From Novosphingobium mangrovisedimenti (GTDB lineage: Bacteria; Pseudomonadota; Alphaproteobacteria; Sphingomonadales; Sphingomonadaceae), in contig NZ_JANZXA010000008.1 in assembly GCF_025153475.1 (NCBI RefSeq), positions 1 through 64,000 on the forward strand: a stretch of DNA of 64,000 bases, in the 5' to 3' direction. Of the stretch, positions 17,814-26,356 are shown piece by piece (the stretch's first letter is position 1; each line of letters starts with the position of its first letter). Position numbers and translations under genes: made by a program. The notes under the pieces are model-generated. The model searched no databases and was not told the origin of the DNA. It saw only the letters and a program-made list of their open reading frames with translations.

Positions 17814-18482
17814 TCAGAACTCGACGTCGAGTTCTTCCATCTCTTCCGGTTCGGCCTGCGCCGCCGCGATCCATTCCTTCATCGGCGCCCATTCCAGGAT
17901 GGTGCGGCAATAAGCCTGGCACGGCGGCGAAACCGCGACGGCATACGTGACGAAGCGCGTCGCCACCGGGGCATACATCGCATCGGCCACCGTCGGCTTC
18001 TCGCCGAACAGGAACGGGCCGCCATAGCGTTCCAGGCAATCGGTCCAGATTGCCTCGATCCGCTCTATATCCGGCCGCGCGCCCGAAAAGACCGGGAACA
18101 TCTCGTGCTCGACCTTGAGATTCATCGGCAGCGCCGAGCGCAGGTTGGTGAAGCCCGAATGGATCTCGCCCGAAATCGAACGGCAATGCGCCCGCGCTAT
18201 CGGTTCGTCCGGCAGCATGTGCGCTTCGGGGAACTGCTCGTTGAGGAACTCGGCGATAGCCAGCGTGTCCCACACGCTAGCGCCGCGATACGTCAGGCGC
18301 GGCACCAGCACCGAGGGCGAGAGCAGGAGCAGTTCGGCCCGGTTGGCCGCATCGTTGGGCACTTGCTGCTCGGCCACTTCGAGGCCGGCCAGCTTGCACA
18401 GCAGCCATCCCCTCAGCGACCAGGCCGAGTAGGTCTTGCTGGAAATCGTGAGCGTTGCCCCGATCTCTGCATCATCGGACAT
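17814..18482 (-). CDS. glutathione S-transferase family protein
   Basis: The 222-residue protein has a thioredoxin-like N-terminal domain (LTISSKTYSAWSLRGWLL, then SPSVLVPRLTYRG with the cis-proline, then VWDTLAIAEFL) and an all-helical C-terminal domain (GPFLFGEKPTVADAMYAPV). These are typical of bacterial GSTs. The substrate is unknown. The ATG at 18482 follows a perfect GGAGGTGA five bases upstream, which rules out the earlier in-frame ATG at 18497 that would cover this ribosome site. It is divergent from the PHB depolymerase gene. Confidence 0.9.
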   Translation of the reverse strand: MSDDAEIGATLTISSKTYSAWSLRGWLLCKLAGLEVAEQQVPNDAANRAELLLLSPSVLVPRLTYRGASVWDTLAIAEFLNEQFPEAHMLPDEPIARAHCRSISGEIHSGFTNLRSALPMNLKVEHEMFPVFSGARPDIERIEAIWTDCLERYGGPFLFGEKPTVADAMYAPVATRFVTYAVAVSPPCQAYCRTILEWAPMKEWIAAAQAEPEEMEELDVEF

Positions 18483-18511
18483 CGACTTCACCTCCACCGC
18501 CGTGTTTTGCT

Positions 18512-18530
18512 TGCATCAGCTTATGATGCA
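18512..18530. promoter_or_regulatory. 7-bp palindrome (TGCATCA-N5-TGATGCA) between GST and phaZ
   Basis: A perfect inverted repeat with a five-base spacer lies in the 125-base divergent region, 30 bases from the GST start and 78 from the phaZ start. The surroundings are TGC-rich (TTGCTTGCATC, GCAGCGCAG), which recalls the CTGC/GCAG operators of PhaR in other alphaproteobacteria. Operator function is inference. Confidence 0.4.
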
Positions 18531-18607
18531 GCGCAGCATGAATCCAGTCCGATTGCGCAGCCATGGCTGATTCACGGCTTTTTCGGCGGCCGGGGGGAAT
18601 GTTGCAA

Positions 18608-19843
18608 ATGCTATATCAGGCCTACCAAGCCTATTGTGACATGATGGCGCCGGCGCGTTTTGCCGCACGTGCCGCGACGGGATTTCGCGACCGCGTCATG
18701 GGTGGGGCGCAGAAGATGCCCTTCACCCGCCGCATGTTCGCACTCGCCGAAGTATTCGAACAGGCCAAGATCACCCATCACCGCCCGCCCTACGGCATTA
18801 CCGAGGTGCTTTCCGGCAACCGGATGGTCGAAGTGCACGAGGAAGTGACGCTCGATCTCCCGTTCGGCGACCTGCTCCACTTCGCCAAGCCCGAAGTTAC
18901 TGCCCCGCAACCGAAAATTCTCGTCGTCGCGCCGCTTTCGGGTCACTTCGCGACCCTGCTGCGCAACACCGTGGAGACGCTGCTGCGCGATCACGACGTC
19001 TATATCACCGACTGGAAGAACGCCCGCGACGTACCGCTTTCGGCAGGCATGTTCGGGTTCGAGGACTATGTCGACTACCTGATCCGCTTCCTGCAGGAAA
19101 TCGGCGATCCCGAGGCCAGGCGCGGCGCCCACCTGCTGGCCGTATGCCAGCCCTGCGTGCCCGCGCTCGCCGCCGTCGCGGTCATGGCGCAGGACGACGA
19201 CCCGTGCCAGCCGCGCACGATGACGCTGATGGGCGGCCCGATCGACACCCGCGAATCGCCTACCGTGGTCAACGAACTGGCGACCGGCCAGTCCTACGAA
19301 TGGTTCGAGGCGAACCTGATCCAGACCGTGCCCTGGCGCTACAAGGGCGCGGGCCGCAAGGTCTATCCGGGCTTCATCCAGCTCATCGCGTTCATGTCGA
19401 TGAACATGGGCCGCCACTTCGGCCAGTTCCGCAAGCTGTACCAGCACATCGCCGATCTCGAGCAGGCCGAAGTCGACAAGATCGGGGACTTCTACGACGA
19501 ATACCTCGCCGTGCTCGACCTCACCGCCGAATTCTATCTCGAGACCATCGACAAGGTGTTCCAGCGCGCGCTTCTCGCGAAGGGCGAACTGCAGCATCGC
19601 GGGCGGACGGTGGATTGTTCCGCCATCCGCAAGACCGCGCTGCTCACGGTCGAGGGCGAGCGCGACGACATCTGCGCGGTGGGGCAGACGGCGGCGGCAC
19701 ACTTGCTCTGCAGCAGCCTGCGCCCGCACCTGAAGCGCCATCACCTGCAGCCCGGCGTCGGGCACTACGGCGTGTTTTCCGGCTCGAAGTGGGAAAAGCA
19801 GGTCTATCCGCAAGTGCGGAACCTGGTCCTCGCCATGCATTGA
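18608..19843 (+). CDS. phaZ: intracellular polyhydroxybutyrate depolymerase
   Basis: PhaZ hydrolyses stored polyhydroxyalkanoate granules in the cytosol. The 411-residue product starts MLYQAYQAYCDMM, the typical family N-terminus, and contains AVCQPCVPALAA, where the first cysteine is the expected nucleophile of this class. The late GVGHYGVFSG carries the catalytic histidine. The ATG at 18608 has GGGGGGA nine bases upstream; in-frame starts at 18563 and 18599 would add residues not typical of the family. PHA synthase and phasin genes are not in this window. Confidence 0.94.
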   Translation: MLYQAYQAYCDMMAPARFAARAATGFRDRVMGGAQKMPFTRRMFALAEVFEQAKITHHRPPYGITEVLSGNRMVEVHEEVTLDLPFGDLLHFAKPEVTAPQPKILVVAPLSGHFATLLRNTVETLLRDHDVYITDWKNARDVPLSAGMFGFEDYVDYLIRFLQEIGDPEARRGAHLLAVCQPCVPALAAVAVMAQDDDPCQPRTMTLMGGPIDTRESPTVVNELATGQSYEWFEANLIQTVPWRYKGAGRKVYPGFIQLIAFMSMNMGRHFGQFRKLYQHIADLEQAEVDKIGDFYDEYLAVLDLTAEFYLETIDKVFQRALLAKGELQHRGRTVDCSAIRKTALLTVEGERDDICAVGQTAAAHLLCSSLRPHLKRHHLQPGVGHYGVFSGSKWEKQVYPQVRNLVLAMH

Positions 19844-19893
19844 TGCCATGCATTGATCGGGGCAACTCCACCACGATTTCTCGAGACGAAACG

Positions 19894-20331
19894 ATGACAT
19901 GGCGGGCGAAGAACGATACGGGCCTGCCAATGTCCGCGATTCGCGCCTTCCTGACTTGCAACCGCAAGCTCGCAGCCCTGATCCTGGTGCTGGCGCTGGC
20001 GATGAAGGTTGCGGTGCCGCCCGGCTACATGGTCGGCGCTGGCGACCGGACACTGACGATCGAGATCTGTAACGGCCAGGGCAACAGCACGTTCAAGGCC
20101 ATCTCGATCCCCGGCAAGGGCAGCGAACAAAGCGACGACCACGCCAAGGCGGCCAAGGAGTGCCCCTATACGGCGCTGTCGATGGTTGCGCTCGAAGGCA
20201 CCGATCCGCTTCTGCTCGGCCTTGCGCTGGCCTTCATCCTCGCGCTCGGCTTCGCCCCCGCGCCGCCGCTGCGCCTTGCCCGCCCGGGCTTCCTGACGCC
20301 GCCGCTCAGAGGACCGCCGGCCCTTTCCTGA
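19894..20331 (+). CDS. small membrane protein resembling DUF2946
   Basis: The 145-residue product has one hydrophobic signal-anchor (LAALILVLALAMKVAVPPGYM), an extracytoplasmic part with EICNGQG and KECPYTA, and a second hydrophobic segment (LLLGLALAFILALGF). Two cysteines flanking a charged loop plus a CPxx motif are typical of DUF2946, a family often found beside copper-responsive TonB receptors. It is directly upstream of the OprC-like receptor and TonB genes. Starts at 19894 or 19930 are both possible. The role is unknown; metal handling is inferred from context. Confidence 0.7.
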   Translation: MTWRAKNDTGLPMSAIRAFLTCNRKLAALILVLALAMKVAVPPGYMVGAGDRTLTIEICNGQGNSTFKAISIPGKGSEQSDDHAKAAKECPYTALSMVALEGTDPLLLGLALAFILALGFAPAPPLRLARPGFLTPPLRGPPALS

Positions 20332-20395
20332 AAACCGCCATGCGCTGCTGCCGATAAGCATGCGCAAGGCCTGACAATGCGCCCTCGCGTCCAGA

Positions 20396-20413
20396 CCGTC
20401 CGCACCCGGACGG
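20396..20413 (+). other. 7-bp-stem hairpin before the TonB-dependent receptor
   Basis: CCGTCCG and CGGACGG pair around a four-base loop, in the 125-base spacer between the DUF2946-like gene and the receptor gene. It may separate the expression of the two genes or stabilise the receptor mRNA. No T-tract follows. Confidence 0.35.
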
Positions 20414-20456
20414 GCTGCGCGCAGCGCCGTTTCACGACATTCAGGAATACCTTTTC

Positions 20457-22592
20457 ATGACCCAGATGACCCGCGCCCTGCGCGCCGCCCTGCTTGCTTC
20501 CGCCGTCCTTGCGCCCACCGGTGCTTATGCCCAGGACGCAACGCAGCTTCCCACCGTCGACGTCGAGACCACCGGCGAGGTGCAGGCCGGAAAGCCCCTT
20601 GCCGGCACCACGGTTTCCGCCGAAACGCTGCGTGGCAGCGATGCCACCTCCAGCGACACCGCCGGCATCCTCACCGCCCTGCCCGGCGTCAGCGCCAATG
20701 GCGGCGGCGGTTTCTCCTCGATGCCGACGATCCGCGGCCTGTCCGAACAGCGCATCAAGGTGCTGGTCGACGGCCAGCCAATCGATGCCGCCTGCCCCAA
20801 CGACATGAACTCGCCGCTGTCCTACACGATGCCGCAGACGCTTTCGTCGGTCACGGTAATCCCGGGCGTCGCGCCGGTCAGCATGGGCGGTGACAATATC
20901 GGCGGCGTCATCTCGGTCGCCGCGGCAGAGCCGCGCTTCTCGACCGATGGCACCCTGCTGCTGACCGGCGAAGCCTCGGCCTTCTACCGTTCGAACGGTG
21001 ACGGCTTCGGCGGGGCGGTGACGGTGACGGCCGCCGGTTCCAACCTCAGCGCCACCTACACCGGTTCCTACACCCAGAGCGACAACTACGACGGCGGCGG
21101 CAGCAAAGGCGAGGTCCGCTCCACCGAATACGCCAAGACCGACCACGCCCTCGCGCTCGCCTGGCAGAACGAGGCCGGGCTGTGGGAGATCAAGGGCGGC
21201 TATCACTTCAGCCCCTACGAAGGCTTCGCCAACCAGTGGATGGACATGACCTCCAACAAGAGCTGGTTCGTGCAGGGCCGCTACCGGGGCGTGTTCGACT
21301 GGGGCGATGTCGACATCTCGGCAAGCTACCGCGATACCGACCACAAGATGAACTTCCTCGCCGACAAGCTGCCCGGCGACATGCCGATGAACACCGAAGT
21401 CCACACCTTCACCAGCGCGGCCAAGTTCTCCGTACCGGTGACCATGCGCGACACACTGAAGTTCGGCCTCGAATATCATCACCAGTGGCTCGACGATTAC
21501 TGGCCGCCGGTCGAAGGCTCGATGATGATGGGCCCGGACACTTTCGTGAACATCAACCAGGGTCACCGCAACCGCATCGGCGCCTATGCCGAATGGCAGG
21601 CGCAGTGGTCGGATACGCTTTCGAGCGTGGTCGGCGTGCGCTATGACCGCGTCGAGATGAACACGGGCGACGTCCAGCCCTACGGCACCTCGATGATGCA
21701 GATGGCCGACGTGATGGCGGCGGCCATGTTCAATTCCATCGACCGCAACCGCAACGACAACAACTGGAGCGCTTCGGCGATCGTGACCTGGGCGCCCGCG
21801 GACACGCTCGCGATCGAACTGGGCTATGCCCACAAGGCCCGTTCGCCCAACATCTACGAGCGCTACACCTGGGGCCGCGGTTCGATGGCGAGCCGCATGA
21901 TCGGCTGGTTCGGCGACGGCAACGGCTATGTCGGCAATCCCGACCTCAAGCCCGAACGCGCCGACACCTTCAGCGCCACTCTGTCGCTGACCCCGGCGCA
22001 GGGCGTATCGCTGAAGGTCTCGCCCTACTACACGCGCGTCAACGACTACATCGACGCCGTCTATCTGCAGGACCTGCTGACCCCGATGGGCATGCCCACC
22101 GATTTCGTGCAACTGCAGTTCGCCAATCTCGACGCCGAATTCTACGGCGTTGACCTGTCGGGCGAGGCCGTGCTGGCGGGCACGCGCGAGAACGGCACCA
22201 TGCTGAGCGGATCGCTGGCATGGGTCCACGGCCAGAACCTGACCGAGGATCTCCCGCTCTACCACCAGATGCCGTTCAACGCGAAGCTGGGCGTCTCGCA
22301 CCGTCAGGGCGCGTTCGAACTGGGCGGCGAAGTGGAATGGGTCGATCGCAAGGATCGCGTCGATCCGCGCCGCAACGAGCCGGAAACCGCCTCCTATGCC
22401 CTCGTCAACCTGCGCGCGGCATACACGCTTGCCGGGTGGCGCCTGAGCGTCGAAGCCGAGAACCTGCTCGACAAGGGTTACGACCTGCCGCTCGGCGGCG
22501 TCGCGATCGGCGACTACAAGAACACCGGCATCCTGCGGCCGGTTGCGGGCCGGGGCCGTTCGGTCAACCTCGGCATCAGCACGAAGTTCTGA
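20457..22592 (+). CDS. TonB-dependent outer-membrane receptor, OprC/NosA copper type
   Basis: The 711-residue protein has a signal peptide (cleavage likely after residue 25, ...GAYA), a plug domain (PTVDVE, MPTIRGLSEQRIKVLVDG, NIGGVISV) and a beta-barrel ending in the aromatic NLGISTKF. Cysteine 113 and methionine 117 in CPNDM, followed by NSPLSY, match the CxxxM copper site described for OprC. The extracellular loops are rich in methionine (SMMMGP near 355, SMMQMADVM near 411, SMASRM later). Copper uptake is therefore the best guess. The next gene is a TonB homologue starting two bases after this stop. Confidence 0.88.
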   Translation: MTQMTRALRAALLASAVLAPTGAYAQDATQLPTVDVETTGEVQAGKPLAGTTVSAETLRGSDATSSDTAGILTALPGVSANGGGGFSSMPTIRGLSEQRIKVLVDGQPIDAACPNDMNSPLSYTMPQTLSSVTVIPGVAPVSMGGDNIGGVISVAAAEPRFSTDGTLLLTGEASAFYRSNGDGFGGAVTVTAAGSNLSATYTGSYTQSDNYDGGGSKGEVRSTEYAKTDHALALAWQNEAGLWEIKGGYHFSPYEGFANQWMDMTSNKSWFVQGRYRGVFDWGDVDISASYRDTDHKMNFLADKLPGDMPMNTEVHTFTSAAKFSVPVTMRDTLKFGLEYHHQWLDDYWPPVEGSMMMGPDTFVNINQGHRNRIGAYAEWQAQWSDTLSSVVGVRYDRVEMNTGDVQPYGTSMMQMADVMAAAMFNSIDRNRNDNNWSASAIVTWAPADTLAIELGYAHKARSPNIYERYTWGRGSMASRMIGWFGDGNGYVGNPDLKPERADTFSATLSLTPAQGVSLKVSPYYTRVNDYIDAVYLQDLLTPMGMPTDFVQLQFANLDAEFYGVDLSGEAVLAGTRENGTMLSGSLAWVHGQNLTEDLPLYHQMPFNAKLGVSHRQGAFELGGEVEWVDRKDRVDPRRNEPETASYALVNLRAAYTLAGWRLSVEAENLLDKGYDLPLGGVAIGDYKNTGILRPVAGRGRSVNLGISTKF

Positions 22593-22594
22593 CC

Positions 22595-23308
22595 ATGTCC
22601 GCGCGCCCTGCCTTTGCGTTCGAAGACAGGGAACCCGGCCGGTATGCTCCGGGCCGGCGCGCGTTCTCGCGCAAGGGCGGCGCGATTGCGGCCAGTCTGC
22701 TGCTGAATATGCTGCTGCTGGCCGGAGTCGTCGCCGCCATGCGCGGTCCGCGCCTGCTGCCGACCGGCGAGCGCCACGCACTGGTGTCGATTGCGCTCAG
22801 GCCCGAACCGCGGCACACAACGCCGCCGCCTTCTGCGCCAAAGGTGGAAGCCTCGGGCCGACAGGACCACGTGGCCAGCCTGCCCGTTCCGGAAGAAAAG
22901 CCGGCCCGCGTCCTGCTGGCAAAACCCGGCGCTACGCCGCCGTCCGCCTCGCTGCCGCAGCCACTCGTGCCGGAGATTGAACCGCCTGCTCCCGCCGCCT
23001 CGCGTCCGGCCCCCACGCCGTCGCCCGAAGCTGCGGCGGACGTGCTTGATGCCTATCGGCAGCAGATCTGGAACCGCATCCTCGCCGCCCGCCCGCGCGG
23101 GGCACGAGGCAGCGGAACCGTGCAAATCCGCTTTCGCATAGACCGCAACGGCGCACTCCTTTCGGCTGACATTGTCGGCTCGAGCGGCCGATTCATGCTC
23201 GATCGCATGGCACTGCAGGCCGTTCGCCGGGCAGCCCCCTTTCCGCCCCCGCCCGAAAGCCTGGGCACCCCGCCACTGGCCTTCACCGTGCCGGTGGCGT
23301 TTCATTGA
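22595..23308 (+). CDS. TonB family energy transducer dedicated to the adjacent receptor
   Basis: TonB proteins carry proton-motive energy from the inner membrane to outer-membrane receptors. The 237-residue product has a short cytoplasmic N-terminus, one transmembrane segment (AAIAASLLLNMLLLAGVVAAM, about 28-47), a long proline-rich periplasmic spacer, and a C-terminal TonB domain (YRQQIWNRILAARPRG, GTVQIRFRIDRNG, ending AFTVPVAFH). The two-base gap to the receptor gene shows cotranscription. ExbB and ExbD partners are not nearby. Confidence 0.92.
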   Translation: MSARPAFAFEDREPGRYAPGRRAFSRKGGAIAASLLLNMLLLAGVVAAMRGPRLLPTGERHALVSIALRPEPRHTTPPPSAPKVEASGRQDHVASLPVPEEKPARVLLAKPGATPPSASLPQPLVPEIEPPAPAASRPAPTPSPEAAADVLDAYRQQIWNRILAARPRGARGSGTVQIRFRIDRNGALLSADIVGSSGRFMLDRMALQAVRRAAPFPPPPESLGTPPLAFTVPVAFH

Positions 23309-23443
23309 TCGGATGCTCTGCCCGGCAACGGGGCCCCGGCCCGATGACGATGCACACCGGACCGAAAGGGATCATGCTTGCATCAAGGCCGCCGGACCAG
23401 GATTTCCGGTCACGGCCGAACCGGCGATGTCCCGCCGCAAATT

Positions 23444-23467
23444 CGGGGGTGGGCGAACCCACCCCCG
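23444..23467. terminator. 10-bp-stem hairpin between convergent tonB and ompA-like genes
   Basis: CGGGGGTGGG and CCCACCCCCG form a perfect stem with a four-base loop (CGAA), seven bases past the OmpA-like stop. It could serve both strands. Neither side has a strong T-tract, so this is a probable rather than certain terminator. The rest of 23309-23473 holds nothing recognisable. Confidence 0.5.
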
Positions 23468-23473
23468 CGCGTC

Positions 23474-24340
23474 TCACAGACCGTCGAGACCTTTGCTGAC
23501 CAGTACATTCACCGAAACGCGGCGGTTCTGCGCCTTGCCTTCGATGGTGTCGTTGCTCGCCAGCGGGTCCGCCTCGGACATCCCGGTGGGGGTCAGCATG
23601 CGGTAGGGCTTCCAGCCGCAGGCCTGCTGGAGGTAATTGACGACGCGACTGGCGCGCTTTTCGCTGAGGACCTGATTGTATTCCTCGCTTCCGACGGAGT
23701 CGGTGTAGCCCACAACCAGCAGCAAGGCATTGTCGATCCCCTCGGCCTCGCTTGCCGCGGCACAGAGATCGGCCTTGCCCTGGGGAGAAAGCACAGCCTT
23801 GCCGGTAGCGAAGTGCACGTTCGTCGTGCTCTTGATGTTGTACTTGTCGATGTCGCCCATGCGGCCGCGCAGCGCCTCTGTCGCCGCGGTCTGTTCAGCA
23901 AAGCGCTGGTCAGTGCCGTTGCGGATCATCGTCGCGGTCTTCAGGTCGTTGTTGCGGAACTTGATCTGGCTCGCCACCAGGCCGCTGTCCGATTGCAGCG
24001 TCTCGACAGCGACCGGCAGGCCATTGAGCAGCGATGCAGCAGCCCGCTCCTTGCTGTTGAGGCCGAGGAAGCCTCCGCGGCCCTTGATCCGGGTATCATC
24101 GTTGATGGTGATGACAGTGGCGGTGCCGTCGGCAGCCGTGACCTGCATCTTGTCGCCGCTGCGCGCGGAGATGATGCCTTCGACCACGGGCCCTTCGGTG
24201 AGGGGCGTCGAATCATAGACGGTCGTCAGGACATCGCCTTCAGGCGCGTCCTGCGGCTGCGCGGCCAGCGTGCCCGATGCCGGCACGGCAAGCATGGCCA
24301 ACAGTAAAAGAGCCTGCGGCCCTTTGGAAATCACACTCAT
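23474..24340 (-). CDS. OmpA/MotB-family periplasmic peptidoglycan-binding protein
   Basis: The 288-residue protein has a signal peptide (LLLLAMLAVPASGTLAAQ), an N-terminal domain containing KMQVTAADGTATVITIND, and a C-terminal OmpA domain from about residue 165 (VHFATGKAVLSP, VVGYTDSVGSEEYNQVLSEKRA, GKAQNRRVSVNV). The OmpA domain binds diaminopimelate in murein. The N-terminal part lacks a clear beta-barrel, so it is probably periplasmic rather than an outer-membrane porin. AAGGAG lies eight bases upstream of the ATG. Confidence 0.9.
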   Translation of the reverse strand: MSVISKGPQALLLLAMLAVPASGTLAAQPQDAPEGDVLTTVYDSTPLTEGPVVEGIISARSGDKMQVTAADGTATVITINDDTRIKGRGGFLGLNSKERAAASLLNGLPVAVETLQSDSGLVASQIKFRNNDLKTATMIRNGTDQRFAEQTAATEALRGRMGDIDKYNIKSTTNVHFATGKAVLSPQGKADLCAAASEAEGIDNALLLVVGYTDSVGSEEYNQVLSEKRASRVVNYLQQACGWKPYRMLTPTGMSEADPLASNDTIEGKAQNRRVSVNVLVSKGLDGL

Positions 24341-24760
24341 TACGTTACTCCTTCAATCTGTCCCGGCCGGCGGCGCGATTGCGGCTTTGCGTCCGGCCAC
24401 CGGTGCGTGATGGCGTGTCCTGTCGTCAGCCCCCTTCATCCCGTCTTGCAGGATGCGCGTCATTTCCGCTTCACCGGGGGCCACGGATTTTCTGCGTGTT
24501 CAGACCAACCTTTCTGACACATGAACGCTTTCGGCAACACCGTTAGTTGTGCGGGTAATTCGAGTGCACCGTGCGGCGAACCGATGCAGGCCGCATCGCA
24601 CGAACGCACGTCAGGCGTCGAAAGTTGCACGCAATGCTGCAATCGTTTTCCTACACAACCGGTGTTCGGTATTCTCTTCGCATGCCCCAGCCCTTCTCCG
24701 CCTGCCCTCCCCGCCGCTCCACCGCCGGCTGTCGCCGGAGCCGGTCGCGGCAACGTGCCG

Positions 24761-24833
24761 CAAGGTGACACTTACAACGCAAGGCGACACTTTTTGCCCT
24801 GGACCGTGTCAACCGTGTCAACTTGTCACCTTG
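24761..24833 (-). repeat. dispersed CAAGGTGACA repeat, copy 1
   Basis: Read on the minus strand it runs CAAGGTGACA, GTTGACACGGTTGACACGGT, CCAGGGC, then AAGTGTCGCCTTG and AAGTGTCACCTTG. The copy at 50914-51007 has the same blocks in the same order on the plus strand with few changes. Both lie in intergenic spacers. Short open frames inside the two copies translate to look-alike peptides, which is a by-product of the DNA repeat. Confidence 0.8.
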
Positions 24834-24863
24834 TGGCAAGCGTCGCCTTGGGGGCCAAAGCGC

Positions 24864-24891
24864 TTGCATTTCCCGTCCGATCGGCTAAGGG
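24864..24891 (+). promoter_or_regulatory. probable rpsF operon promoter
   Basis: TTGCAT at 24864-24869 and TAAGGG at 24886-24891 are 16 bases apart. The -35 block is embedded in CGCTTGCA, the same octamer that precedes the tRNA-Pro gene (57972-57978 region). It lies about 100 bases before the S6 start. Confidence 0.45.
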
Positions 24892-24992
24892 GCCGCCTTC
24901 CCCATGTTCAGGGAAAACTGAAGAAAGCCGGAGGGGCCCCGCAATCCCGCGGACAAGCCAGCGATCGGTTAGATAGAGAAAAGGAAGCTGCC

Positions 24993-25355
24993 GTGGCTCT
25001 ATATGAGCACGTGTTCCTGGCGCGCCAGGACCTTAGCCAGTCGCAGGTCGATGCGCTGGCCGCCGCCGCCACCGAGATCGTCGAGTCGAGCCAGGGCAAG
25101 GTCACCAAGACCGAGACCTGGGGCCTCAAGAATCTCGCGTACAAGATCAAGCGCAACCGCAAGGCGCACTTCGTGATGCTGAACATCGAGTGCGAAGGCG
25201 ATGTCGTCGCCGAGCTCGAGCGTCAGACCCAGATCAACGAAGACGTCATCCGTTACATGACCATCCGCGTCGACGAGCACGAAGGCGGCCCGTCGGTGAT
25301 GATGCGCAAGAGCGACCGCGACAACCGTCGCCGCCGCGAACGTGAGGGGAACTGA
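24993..25355 (+). CDS. rpsF: 30S ribosomal protein S6
   Basis: S6 binds S18 on the platform of the small subunit. The 120-residue product is full length: [16 protein letters not shown] at the start, [17 protein letters not shown] in the middle, and a basic C-terminal tail ([14 protein letters not shown]). The start is GTG at 24993, with AAAGGAAG six bases upstream; no ATG fits the family N-terminus. First gene of the rpsF-rpsR-rplI operon; three bases separate it from rpsR. Confidence 0.97.
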   Translation: MALYEHVFLARQDLSQSQVDALAAAATEIVESSQGKVTKTETWGLKNLAYKIKRNRKAHFVMLNIECEGDVVAELERQTQINEDVIRYMTIRVDEHEGGPSVMMRKSDRDNRRRREREGN

Positions 25356-25358
25356 TCC

Positions 25359-25583
25359 ATGGCACGTGCATTCTTCCGTCGCCGCAAGTCCTGCCCCTTC
25401 TCGGGCAAGAACGCGCCGAAGATCGATTACAAGGACGTCCGTCTGCTGCAGGGCTTCATGTCCGAGCGCGGCAAGATCGTCCCCAGCCGCATCACCGCGG
25501 TTTCCGCCAAGAAGCAGCGTGAGCTGAGCCAGGCCATCAAGCGCGCCCGGCACATCGGCCTGCTGCCCTTCATCGTCAAGTAA
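25359..25583 (+). CDS. rpsR: 30S ribosomal protein S18
   Basis: The 74-residue product is the S6-binding partner S18. It has the family core [20 protein letters not shown] and the basic helix [26 protein letters not shown], and ends FIVK. The N-terminal [12 protein letters not shown] keeps one cysteine only, so a zinc site is unlikely. Middle gene of the operon. Confidence 0.97.
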   Translation: MARAFFRRRKSCPFSGKNAPKIDYKDVRLLQGFMSERGKIVPSRITAVSAKKQRELSQAIKRARHIGLLPFIVK

Positions 25584-25597
25584 GGAGGGCTGACACC

Positions 25598-26206
25598 ATG
25601 GACATCATCCTCCTGGAACGCGTCGAGAAGCTCGGCGGTATCGGCGACGTCGTCTCCGTCAAGGACGGTTACGCGCGCAACTACCTGCTGCCGAACAAGA
25701 AGGCTCTTCGCGCCAACGAAGCCAACAAGAAGGTCTTCGAGGCCAACCGCGCCAAGATCGAGGCCGACAACGCCGAGAAGCGCACTGCCGCCGAGGCTCA
25801 CTCGGGCAACGTCGAAGGCAAGCAGGTCGTCCTGATCCGCGCCTCGTCGAACTCGGGCCAGCTCTACGGTTCGGTTTCGGTGCGTGACATCGTCGAGGCC
25901 CTCAACGCCGAAGGCGCCGATGTTGCCAAGCAGATGATCGTGCTCGAACGCCCGATCAAGACGCTCGGCCTGTTCGACGTTCGCGTGAACCTCCACCCGG
26001 AAGTGACCGTCAACGTTCAGGTGAACGTCGCCCGCTCGCCCGACGAAGCCGAACTGCAGTCGCAGGGCGTCGACGTCATGGCCGCGATGTTCGAGCAGGA
26101 CACCTCGGGCTTCACCGAAGCCTACGATCCCAACGCCGAGCCCGGCGAGATCGCGACCGAGGAAGCCGAAGAGGCTGCTCCGGCCGAGGGCGAAGAGGAA
26201 GCCTGA
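25598..26206 (+). CDS. rplI: 50S ribosomal protein L9
   Basis: L9 bridges the L1 stalk base and the neighbouring ribosome. The 202-residue product has the N-terminal rRNA-binding domain (MDIILLERVEKLGGIGDVV, VKDGYARNYLLPNKKA), the long connecting helix, and the C-terminal domain ending in HPEVTVNVQVNVARS. An acidic, alanine-rich tail of about 40 residues (ATEEAEEAAPAEGEEEA) extends beyond the E. coli length, as is common in alphaproteobacteria. AAGGAGGG precedes the ATG. Confidence 0.97.
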   Translation: MDIILLERVEKLGGIGDVVSVKDGYARNYLLPNKKALRANEANKKVFEANRAKIEADNAEKRTAAEAHSGNVEGKQVVLIRASSNSGQLYGSVSVRDIVEALNAEGADVAKQMIVLERPIKTLGLFDVRVNLHPEVTVNVQVNVARSPDEAELQSQGVDVMAAMFEQDTSGFTEAYDPNAEPGEIATEEAEEAAPAEGEEEA

Positions 26207-26233
26207 GCTTCCCCTTCACTGTCAGGGAATTGA

Positions 26234-26273
26234 AGGCCTTCGCTCTCCCGTGGAGCGGAGGCCTTTCCTTTTT
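26234..26273 (+). terminator. intrinsic terminator of the rpsF-rpsR-rplI operon
   Basis: AGGCCTTCGCTC (26234-26245) pairs with GAGCGGAGGCCT (26253-26264), a 12-bp stem with one mismatch, followed by TTTCCTTTTT. It lies 28 bases after the rplI stop. Confidence 0.88.
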
Positions 26274-26356
26274 CTGCAACACCCCCATTTTCTGCAACAC
26301 TCCCGTGCAAAAAGCCCACCTATTGCGCCGCAACATGAATTGCGCGATAGACGGTC

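Larger units (their letters stand above)
24341..24992. other. 650-base spacer upstream of the ribosomal operon
   Basis: No credible gene is seen. The open frames that cross it (for example an N-terminal extension of S6 from 24549) have no family resemblance, and part of their sequence is a dispersed repeat (24761-24833). The right end holds a likely rpsF promoter (24864-24891) and about 100 bases of leader. A ribosomal-protein leader structure for S6:S18 control may be present but I could not fold one with confidence. Confidence 0.6.

Noticed and set aside
18611..20053. 480-residue minus-strand frame opposite phaZ
   Set aside because: Antisense shadow; phaZ on the plus strand carries the catalytic motifs.
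20166..22781. 871-residue minus-strand frame opposite the TonB receptor
   Set aside because: Antisense shadow of a recognisable receptor with signal peptide, plug and barrel end.
24521..24976. 151-residue cysteine-rich frame upstream of rpsF
   Set aside because: No ribosome site or family; it overlaps a repeat and the likely rpsF promoter.
24549..24992. N-terminal extension of S6
   Set aside because: The extension covers a dispersed repeat and the promoter region. S6 has its family start at GTG 24993 with a good ribosome site.
26271..26300. 12-bp direct repeat TTTCTGCAACAC (two copies) after rplI
   Set aside because: Short, single occurrence; probably chance next to the terminator.
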